A stretch of 64,000 bases of DNA. Origin: Ignavibacteriales bacterium (lineage in GTDB: Bacteria > Bacteroidota > Ignavibacteria > Ignavibacteriales > Ignavibacteriaceae). Below, in pieces: positions 26,101 through 33,110 of the stretch. Each line of letters starts with the position of its first letter. Position 1 is the stretch's first letter. Below the pieces are notes generated by a model that worked only from the letters and a program-made list of their open reading frames with translations, was not told where the DNA came from and did no database searches. Location of the stretch: positions 496,001 through 560,000 of the forward strand of contig JADJMD010000012.1 of assembly GCA_016709765.1 (NCBI GenBank), written 5' to 3'. Made by a program: the position numbers and the translations under genes.

Positions 26101-26203
26101 GTAATAATTTTAGTAGTTCAATGATGCGTAAAAATAAAATTAAAAATTGTATTAAGAAAATCATTTGATTAACGAAAAAGAGAGGTTGTCGCAGAACGTC
26201 ATT

Positions 26204-26267
26204 CTGAACTTGTTTCGGGATCTTCTTTTTAAACCATAATGATTTAAATAAGTTGAAACAAGTTCAG
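26204..26267. repeat. Inverted repeat with 13-bp perfect arms CTGAACTTGTTTC / GAAACAAGTTCAG
   Basis: The arms (26204-26216 and 26255-26267) are perfect inverted repeats around a 38-base AT-rich centre; GTCA-type flanks (GTCATT.. / ..TTGACAG) extend the symmetry imperfectly. It occupies the gap downstream of DUF2911 and upstream of the rhomboid gene and resembles dispersed palindromic elements. Confidence 0.55.
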
Positions 26268-26290
26268 CTTGACAGACTATCTTTTATTGG

Positions 26291-27337
26291 CTATTTGATA
26301 TTCGAGATTATCCCTTTAATTCTATCTTTTTGATTATCAGGAGCCATACTGAGTGCTTTTTCATATAACTTTTTAGCTTTTTCTTTGTCACCCATATTTA
26401 ATAAACCTTCAGCAAAACTATCCCATGAATTCCATGAATCAGGATGATCGACGGTATTTTTTTCAAATACTTTAAGTGCATCTTCTGTTTTCCCAATGCC
26501 CAATAGCTGATATCCAAGTGCATTTATTTGTGCTTCGTCTATACCGGGTAACGCAAAAGCTTCTTTCTTTATTTTTTCAGCTTCTTGCGATTTTCCCAAA
26601 CTCTCAAGGATTAGAGATTTAGTCATCAAGTTTGTAAGATTTTTATTAATGCCAATTGATTTATCAACTCGCTGTAAACCTTTCTCCAAATCAAAGTTGT
26701 TCGTAAGATTATATGTTGCAATCTGATTCCATCCCTGCCAGAAAAATCCGGGAAGGCTTGTAAGCTCCTTTTCCATGTTTGCGATAACAGTTTTATTAAT
26801 ATCAATTTCAATACTAATTGGGATCAAAAGTTTTTCCCATTTTAGATTTAAAGTAGTTGAGTTTGCACTAAGCTGATCAAAAGAATAAGAAAGCCATTCC
26901 TGAAAATCATTGTGAACTGGATTAACTGTAAACCTTACAACATCATTTGCCTGGTTGTAAAAGAAGCTGCCCCAAGCTGCATTATCTTTATTAAATATTA
27001 TTGTCCAGGAATTTTTTGTTGGGATTATGTGCAGTCCATAAATTCCGGCAGGTATTTTATTATTTTCAACCGTAACCTCTGTTGAAAATGAAATCGTAGT
27101 GTTTTCATTTGCACCAGCACGCCATACTTGATCAAAAGGAACAAGTCCGCCCCAAACTTCTCTACCATTAACTGCAGGACGATGATAATTTACGGTAATA
27201 TCAGTAAGCCCGACTCGTTGAGATACAATTGCTTGCTGACTTGCCTGTGGAAGAGTTAAATTTTGTTGTGCAGATATTGGAACAAGAAATGAAAAAAGCG
27301 CAATAAATATTACAACAAGTTTGTGAAATTTGTACAT
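26291..27337 (-). CDS. Secreted DUF2911 protein with C-terminal TPR repeats
   Basis: 348 residues. A signal peptide (~1-23) is followed by the DUF2911 domain (~25-190): 'DITVNYHRPAVNGREVWGGLVPFDQVWRAGAN' and 'IPAGIYGLHIIPT' are its typical motifs. The C-terminal third is TPR-like ('AEKIKKEAFALPG', 'EDALKVFEKNTVDHPDSWNSWDSFAEGLLNMGDKEKAKKLYEKAL'). The function of DUF2911 is not established. It lies next to another secreted protein with the same domain-plus-TPR layout (DUF1028), same strand. Confidence 0.88.
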   Translation of the reverse strand: MYKFHKLVVIFIALFSFLVPISAQQNLTLPQASQQAIVSQRVGLTDITVNYHRPAVNGREVWGGLVPFDQVWRAGANENTTISFSTEVTVENNKIPAGIYGLHIIPTKNSWTIIFNKDNAAWGSFFYNQANDVVRFTVNPVHNDFQEWLSYSFDQLSANSTTLNLKWEKLLIPISIEIDINKTVIANMEKELTSLPGFFWQGWNQIATYNLTNNFDLEKGLQRVDKSIGINKNLTNLMTKSLILESLGKSQEAEKIKKEAFALPGIDEAQINALGYQLLGIGKTEDALKVFEKNTVDHPDSWNSWDSFAEGLLNMGDKEKAKKLYEKALSMAPDNQKDRIKGIISNIK

Positions 27338-27448
27338 AATGTGCCTCTAATAATGGATTAATGATTGTACAAAATAAGCAGTACTTCGTTCTAAAATAGA
27401 TTTTATTGACAAACGGCAAATATTGATGATAATATAACTAATCAGTAT

Positions 27449-28438
27449 TTACTGCTCTAATATTTTGCTCAAAATCGCTTTTTCAACTGTTAGTAATCCA
27501 ACAGGTACTAATCTTTTAGTAAGTTCCATCCAGTTTGCATCAAGGGCAAATATTTCTTTAAACATTGGAAGTGATTTTTCAACTTCACCTGTGTTAGCTA
27601 AACTAACTGCAGTCCAATATTTCATTTCAAGATTTTCCGGAAACATTTTCATAGCAGCATTATATTCATCCATCGCAAGATTCATATCATTCTTTTCTAC
27701 AGCAAGATCACCTGCATTCATATGATCATAAGCGCGATGAACATTTAATAGTCTTTTAAGTTCACTAATTGGGTTTGGATTATCTTCAACTCGTAAATCA
27801 ATTAATCTGTCCTCCCAAAGATTTCCAGTTGCTTTTCCTTTGACAACAAGCAAGCAGGCTGATTGTTTACCACGAATATCTCCACCTTCATTTTGGGCAG
27901 CCTCTAACGCAGAAATTAATCTTTCGGCAAGTGGTCCTTTTGAATTTTCAAATGCTTTTGACATTGCACCCCAAACTGTACTGTTCAGCATCATATTTGC
28001 TTGTACAGAATAATTATCTCCAGCTATATTTCCTGCTTCTGAAATACATTTTGAGCCAGTGTAACCTGCTGAATTTCCCTTTGAATCAACAATTGCAAGC
28101 TGTCTCACATCTCTTCCCTCATCAGTTGAGATTAAAAGATCAACAACTTCTTGCGCTGTCATTCCTTTTTTAAGAAGTTCCAATCCACGTTGACCAAATG
28201 ATGGATTTACAAACGATTGAGTAGCAACAACACCAACTCCAGCTTCACCCCACGCAACGATTGATCCAACCGAAAACCAATGTGATTGAACAGCAACACC
28301 CATTTCACCGGTTTCAGCATCACGTGCAACAATTGAAAAAGTATGAGCCAACGGTTCATCACCAAAAACTGATTGAGGAAAGAGTGAAGTTGAAATTAGC
28401 AGAACTATTAAAACAATAAGATTGCGTAACTGATTCAT
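27449..28438 (-). CDS. Secreted DUF1028 protein with C-terminal TPR repeats
   Basis: 329 residues with a signal peptide (~1-26). DUF1028 covers ~30-220: 'HTFSIVARDAETGEMGVAVQSHWFSVGSIV', 'GVGVVATQSFVNPSFGQRGLELL', 'IRGKQSACLLVV'. DUF1028 adopts an Ntn-hydrolase-like fold with an N-terminal nucleophile candidate, but no activity is proven. TPR-like repeats follow ('AVEKNDMNLAMDEYNAAMKMFPENLEMKYWTAVSLANTGEVEKSLPMF'). The next gene (CocE/NonD-type peptidase) ends 18 bases upstream on the same strand, so the two are likely cotranscribed. Confidence 0.88.
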   Translation of the reverse strand: MNQLRNLIVLIVLLISTSLFPQSVFGDEPLAHTFSIVARDAETGEMGVAVQSHWFSVGSIVAWGEAGVGVVATQSFVNPSFGQRGLELLKKGMTAQEVVDLLISTDEGRDVRQLAIVDSKGNSAGYTGSKCISEAGNIAGDNYSVQANMMLNSTVWGAMSKAFENSKGPLAERLISALEAAQNEGGDIRGKQSACLLVVKGKATGNLWEDRLIDLRVEDNPNPISELKRLLNVHRAYDHMNAGDLAVEKNDMNLAMDEYNAAMKMFPENLEMKYWTAVSLANTGEVEKSLPMFKEIFALDANWMELTKRLVPVGLLTVEKAILSKILEQ

Positions 28439-28456
28439 TTTTTATAACTCCTTTTA

Positions 28457-30331
28457 TTATTTCAAAATTAAAAACTTAACTGAAGAAGGATAATCTTTTG
28501 AATGATAAATTTTAATATTTGCTTTTACAAATTTGTCCGCATCCGCATGGTAAATATCACAAAAGGTATTCGGGTTTACATCAAAGAATGGAAAATATGA
28601 TGAAGAAACCTGAATCATAATTTTATGTGCGACTTTAAATGTATGAAAAGCATCATTCAAATTTATCTTAACTTCAGTAACTTTATTTGGTTTAAATGGT
28701 TCTGGATTTTCGTAACTACTTCTGAACTTCCCTCTAAATATTTCGGTTCTAACTAGTCTTTCATATCCGCCCATTTCAACTTTATTAGGATTTGGATCAG
28801 GATCAATTTCGCCATCAGGATAAACATCAATTACTTTAACAACTAAATCTGCATCAGTGCCAGTGGTTGATACAAATAAGTCAGCTATAATTGGTCCTGC
28901 AATTGTAATATCACTATTTAGTACTTCAGATTCGAATGTTAATACATCAGGACGGGTTGAAACATATCTTTGATCCTCAATTAAATGAACGCGATTATAA
29001 AAGTTTTTTGAATCCTGGAATGTTGCCGTGTACGGCACTGGATTAAATGGGTCACTTAGATATTGTGAAAATGAGTCGTCACTCATTGGTGTCTGTAGAT
29101 TTAATTTTTCATTTGGTTGAAAATAATAATTCATTTGGTTAGAATTTGATGGCGGCCAGGTAAGATAATTGCTCCACTTATTTTTTCCAGTATCAAAAAC
29201 GTAGGCATCATTTAATTTTAAGTCACCTTCGCTCTTTAAATAATATTTAAAGAAAGGAAGTAAAATTTCGTTTCTATAATAATCAGCTGTGTTACCACCA
29301 AAATAAAAATCACCAAGAGAATCACCTTTGGCAAATATCCATGAGCCGTGTGTCCAAGGACCCATAATAATTCTTGTGTTATTCGGTTTATCGTTTTGCT
29401 CAATTGCTTTGTAAATATGTAAAGGTCCGTACATATCTTCAGCATCATAAAATCCGCCAACTAAAAGCAAAGCTGGTTTAATATTTTTTAAATACTGTAA
29501 GTTGCTTCTAGATTTCCAGTAATAATCATAATTACCGTGTTTTGACAATGTATCCCAAAACGGAATTTCATTTTTTAAAATCTCTTCATTCAATTTTTTT
29601 ATAGGTGTATGGTCTAAGAAAAAATTATATGCATCCGGGGAATCATACACTGGTGCAGGAGGATAACTTTCAACTGGTTCAGGTCTTGGTTTTCCAAATT
29701 GTTTAAAAAAGTTAAATGACATCAGCACAGAAAAAGCGCCATTGTGGTGCATATCATCACCAACAAACCAATCTGAAATTGGTGCTTGAGGAGAGGCACA
29801 AACTAAATTTGGATGTGCATCAATTGTTCCCATAATTGTATAAAAACCCGGATATGAATTGCCCCACATTCCAACTTTTTTATTATTGTTATCAATATTA
29901 TTAATCAACCATTCAATAGTATCATATGTATCGCTGCTCTCATCTACATCCTTTTTACTTTTTTTATTTGGATTGAAAGCACGCATATTATCAAATTCAC
30001 CTTCGGACATATATCTGCCTCGCACATCCTGCAGAACAAAAATAAAGCCCTCTTGAGCAAATTCTTTAGATGCACCTAAAAAACCTGCATACTTATCCTC
30101 ACCATAAGGGGAACAGGAATATGGTGTACGAGTTAAGACTATTGGATATTCTCTTGATTTGTCTTTAGGAGAATAGACCGCAGTAAAAAGTTTAATGCCA
30201 TCACGCATTTCAATCATATATTCTTTTTTATCGTAATTATCTTTTACATAAGCTTGTTGGGATTGAGTGCAGTGTGTTATTAATAATGAGAATATTATAA
30301 CAGGTAGAAATGTAATTTTTTTGATAATCAT
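28457..30331 (-). CDS. CocE/NonD-type X-Pro dipeptidyl-peptidase-like serine hydrolase, exported
   Basis: 624 residues. The N-terminus ends with 'LLITHCTQSQ', a signal peptide or an atypical lipobox (THC). The alpha/beta hydrolase part has Ser159 in 'GNSYPG', Asp near 'GGFYDAEDMYGP' and His in 'MGPWTHGSW'. The C-terminal ~200 residues are the PepX/CocE beta-sandwich ('ADLFVSTTGTDADLVVKVIDVYPDGE'). Relatives cleave X-Pro dipeptides, glutaryl-7-ACA or cocaine esters; the substrate here is open. It is first in a minus-strand group with DUF1028, suggesting envelope peptide degradation. Confidence 0.9.
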   Translation of the reverse strand: MIIKKITFLPVIIFSLLITHCTQSQQAYVKDNYDKKEYMIEMRDGIKLFTAVYSPKDKSREYPIVLTRTPYSCSPYGEDKYAGFLGASKEFAQEGFIFVLQDVRGRYMSEGEFDNMRAFNPNKKSKKDVDESSDTYDTIEWLINNIDNNNKKVGMWGNSYPGFYTIMGTIDAHPNLVCASPQAPISDWFVGDDMHHNGAFSVLMSFNFFKQFGKPRPEPVESYPPAPVYDSPDAYNFFLDHTPIKKLNEEILKNEIPFWDTLSKHGNYDYYWKSRSNLQYLKNIKPALLLVGGFYDAEDMYGPLHIYKAIEQNDKPNNTRIIMGPWTHGSWIFAKGDSLGDFYFGGNTADYYRNEILLPFFKYYLKSEGDLKLNDAYVFDTGKNKWSNYLTWPPSNSNQMNYYFQPNEKLNLQTPMSDDSFSQYLSDPFNPVPYTATFQDSKNFYNRVHLIEDQRYVSTRPDVLTFESEVLNSDITIAGPIIADLFVSTTGTDADLVVKVIDVYPDGEIDPDPNPNKVEMGGYERLVRTEIFRGKFRSSYENPEPFKPNKVTEVKINLNDAFHTFKVAHKIMIQVSSSYFPFFDVNPNTFCDIYHADADKFVKANIKIYHSKDYPSSVKFLILK

Positions 30332-30355
30332 AAGACACCTTAAATATTTTCTGGA

Positions 30356-30447
30356 TTGTCATTCCCACGAACCTGCTTGCGGTAGGCAGGGGTGGAAATC
30401 TACTACATTTAATGAGTTTTGGATTCCCGTTTACCCGGGAATGACAA
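30356..30447. repeat. Inverted-repeat element with 11-bp perfect outer arms TTGTCATTCCC
   Basis: TTGTCATTCCC (30356-30366) pairs with GGGAATGACAA (30437-30447). An inner hairpin CCTGC-N8-GCAGG and a second one around GGATTCCCGTTTACCCGGGA make a two-lobed palindromic element, richer in GC than its flanks. The pattern is typical of dispersed intergenic repeats (ATTCCC..CGGGAAT). It is upstream of the CocE-type gene. Confidence 0.65.
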
Positions 30448-30577
30448 GAAAAACAGGACTATTAGTTTGTCTCCTAATTTTAAGTCTTGTTATCTTAAGA
30501 AATTAATACTTCAAATTCTTTTCATAAATAAAATAGTTTATTTTTGTTATAGTTAAAAAGAAATTTACAGGAATGGT

Positions 30578-31324
30578 TTGCCGGATTTAGTTGGAATACT
30601 AATTTTATTTGCAGTAGGTGCGGTTGCTGCATTTATTAACGTAAATGCAGGTGGTGGTTCTTCACTTACTTTGCCAGCTTTAATTTTTTTAGGTTTAGAC
30701 CCCACCGTTGCAAATGGAACAAATCGAGTTGCAATTCTTTTTCAGAATATATCAGCAGTTCAATCTTTCAAGCAGGAAAGATTTTATGAATTTAAGAATA
30801 GTTTAATCCTTTCTGCTCTAACTTTGCCAGGTGCTATTGCGGGAGCAATTATAGCCGTGAAAATTGGGAATGAGCTATTTGAAAAAATTCTTGGTGTGGT
30901 AATGATATTGATTATCATCACAATGCTGCTACCCAAAAAGAAAACAGATAAAACAAATATAGATTTTAAAATAGATTGGAAAATTGTTCTTTCAATGTTA
31001 ATAGTTGGATTTTATGGAGCATTTATTCAGGTTGGCGTTGGTTTTTTGTTGATGGCTTCTTTTCAATACTTGATGAAACTTGATTTAATTCGTGTTAACA
31101 TGCACAAGGTTTTTGTTGTTTTTGTTTTTACAATTCCTGCGCTACTAGTTTTTATAATTACAGACAATATTAATTGGTACTATGGTTTAACATTAGCCGC
31201 AGGAAATGTATTTGGCGGATGGTGGGGCGCAAAACTTTCAGTCAAGAAAGGTGAAAAACTTATTAAGTTTGTTTTGATTATTGCAATTTTAATTATGGCA
31301 CTAAAACTCTTAAATATTTTTTAA
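30578..31324 (+). CDS. TauE/SafE-family membrane permease
   Basis: 248 residues with about eight hydrophobic segments and two repeated halves: 'AAFINVNAGGGSSLTLPALIFLGLDPTVANGTNRVAI' and 'GFYGAFIQVGVGFLLMASFQYL', typical of TauE/SafE exporters of sulfite, sulfoacetate or similar anions. The start is TTG at 30578, with AGGA seven bases before; an ATG five bases earlier is out of frame and closes quickly. It is alone on the plus strand and convergent with the lipoprotein gene. Confidence 0.9.
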   Translation: MPDLVGILILFAVGAVAAFINVNAGGGSSLTLPALIFLGLDPTVANGTNRVAILFQNISAVQSFKQERFYEFKNSLILSALTLPGAIAGAIIAVKIGNELFEKILGVVMILIIITMLLPKKKTDKTNIDFKIDWKIVLSMLIVGFYGAFIQVGVGFLLMASFQYLMKLDLIRVNMHKVFVVFVFTIPALLVFIITDNINWYYGLTLAAGNVFGGWWGAKLSVKKGEKLIKFVLIIAILIMALKLLNIF

Positions 31325-31352
31325 AATATCTTATTCCGAATTTCCACTATAT

Positions 31353-31374
31353 GATCAGAACATTATATCTGATC
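31353..31374. terminator. Weak hairpin between convergent genes, GATCAGA / TCTGATC
   Basis: Seven-base perfect arms with an 8-base loop (31360-31367) overlap the stop codon of the minus-strand lipoprotein gene and follow the TauE/SafE gene. No T-run follows on either strand, so terminator function is doubtful. Confidence 0.3.
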
Positions 31375-32083
31375 CGCCTATACCAATCATCAACCCTATA
31401 GTAATTCTTTGAGTTGTAACAATATCTGTAGTTAGTTTTTGCGGTGTCCAATTCAACCAAAGGGTAAAATGTTCGTTATTCAGTTGAATTATTGGTGAAA
31501 ATCCATTCGGCAGTCCAACGTTTAGCTGAGTTGAAAGAATTGTTGATTCTGAAAATTGATAACTTATAAAAGGAAAAACATTTGCCATACCTACCACATA
31601 ATTGTCCTGTCCATCAATTACCTCATCTTTTGTAGCCGATTTCCTGAAATCATAATATTCGCCTTGCTCTACGCCTATCCCAATGATTCCTCCAGCTCCT
31701 AGCTTAAGATTATTAATTTTAAAATTTAAAAATGCACTCACATCACCACCCAATCCATAGAATGATTTATTGCCATCATAAAGTTCACCTACTCCAACAA
31801 CATTGTAAGTTCCACCTTGCCCAAAACCTTCCAAATTAAAATTGTAATGATCACCGGTTTTTGCCACAACATAACTCAGTTTAATTAAATTAAATTTTTC
31901 CTGATCATATTCACCTTTCCCAATTGTAGCATTTGCATTAATATAATTGGAATAGTTATGTGCAGAGTTTTTTACTTGAATTGCAGTGGCTGGGGCACTA
32001 CTTTGATAAGCAACCGGGTAGTATGATCTTAAACATCCATTGAAAATAATTGCTAAGGTTGAAAAAACTAAAAATTTTTTCAT
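31355..32083 (-). CDS. Predicted lipoprotein, unknown function
   Basis: Start set at the internal ATG 32083, giving 242 residues, because 'MKKFLVFSTLAIIFNGC' is then an intact lipoprotein signal with lipobox FNGC; the upstream start at 32116 adds eleven residues that would break it. The mature part is glycine- and beta-strand-rich with alternating patterns ('NFNLEGFGQGGTYNVVGVGEL', 'KLGAGGIIGIGVEQG'), suggestive of a small beta-barrel or beta-sandwich. No domain recognised. Confidence 0.75.
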   Translation of the reverse strand: MKKFLVFSTLAIIFNGCLRSYYPVAYQSSAPATAIQVKNSAHNYSNYINANATIGKGEYDQEKFNLIKLSYVVAKTGDHYNFNLEGFGQGGTYNVVGVGELYDGNKSFYGLGGDVSAFLNFKINNLKLGAGGIIGIGVEQGEYYDFRKSATKDEVIDGQDNYVVGMANVFPFISYQFSESTILSTQLNVGLPNGFSPIIQLNNEHFTLWLNWTPQKLTTDIVTTQRITIGLMIGIGGSDIMF

Positions 32084-32204
32084 ATTATTACCCAAGAAAT
32101 ATAAATTGTTGTACAATAATAGACTTATATTATTTTAATAAACAAGTTATTTCATCACCCTAATATTTATACTTTCCACACAGGCTAAAAAAAATAGAGG
32201 AAAT

Positions 32205-33032
32205 ATGACAACAGATATCAATTACAAAATGAAAATGAATAACGGAGTTGAGATTCCGCAATTTGGATTAGGTGTTTATCTCACAAAATCAGGAACCGAA
32301 TGTGTTGGTGCAGTATCTTGGGCTTTAGAATCAGGTTACAGACACATTGATACTGCAAGAATTTATGGTAATGAAAAGGAAGTCGGCGAAGCTGTAAGAA
32401 ATTCAGATATAAAAAGAGAAGAATTATTTATTACAACAAAATTATGGAATGATGATCACGGATATGATACTGCATTGAAAGCTTTTGATAAAAGTTTGAA
32501 AACATTAAACACCGGTTACATTGATTTGTATTTAATTCACTGGCCTGTTAAAGGAAAAAGGAAAGATAGCTGGAAAGCATTGGAAAAAATTTACGAATCA
32601 GGGTATTGCAAATCTATTGGTGTTAGTAATTATATGATCAATCATCTTGAAGAATTGTTTTCTTATGCAAACACCATCCCGGTTATTAACCAGGTTGAAT
32701 TCAGTCCATACAATTATCAAAAAGATTTGCTTGATGTTTGCAATAAAAATAAAATTATTCTTGAAGCTTATTCTCCTCTTACAAGAATGAAAAAATTGGA
32801 TGACCCAAAAGTTTTACCAATTGCTAAAAAGCATAGCAAAACTGTTGCCCAGGTTTTAATTAGATGGGCAATTGAGCACGAATTGGTTGTAATACCAAAA
32901 TCCGCACGTAAAGAGCGCATAATTGAAAATGCAAATGTGTTTGATTTTGAATTAGATGCAGCTGATATGAAAATATTAGATAACTTAGATGAGGGCTTCA
33001 GAGTTTCGTGGGATCCGACAACAACGGATTGA
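32205..33032 (+). CDS. Aldo/keto reductase
   Basis: 275 residues. AKR signatures: 'GYRHIDTARIYGNEKEVGEA' (Asp and catalytic Tyr), 'FITTKLWND' (catalytic Lys), 'DLYLIHWPVKG' (His), 'GVSNYMINHLEEL' and 'PVINQVEFSPY', ending with 'VVIPKSARKERIIENANVFDFEL' for NADPH binding. It is an NAD(P)H-dependent reductase of aldehydes or ketones, probably 2,5-diketo-gluconate-type AKR5; the substrate cannot be fixed. A GAGGA Shine-Dalgarno sits before the ATG. It is convergent with uvrA. Confidence 0.95.
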   Translation: MTTDINYKMKMNNGVEIPQFGLGVYLTKSGTECVGAVSWALESGYRHIDTARIYGNEKEVGEAVRNSDIKREELFITTKLWNDDHGYDTALKAFDKSLKTLNTGYIDLYLIHWPVKGKRKDSWKALEKIYESGYCKSIGVSNYMINHLEELFSYANTIPVINQVEFSPYNYQKDLLDVCNKNKIILEAYSPLTRMKKLDDPKVLPIAKKHSKTVAQVLIRWAIEHELVVIPKSARKERIIENANVFDFELDAADMKILDNLDEGFRVSWDPTTTD

Positions 33033-33110
33033 ATTTGAGTACGTTTGAGGAAAGCCATTGAGGAAGCAATCTCGATTAAACAACAGATCCACTCACATTG
33101 CACGCAATAA

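Noticed and set aside
32084..32116. Longer start for the lipoprotein gene at 31355-32083
   Set aside because: It would place eleven residues before an intact lipoprotein signal.
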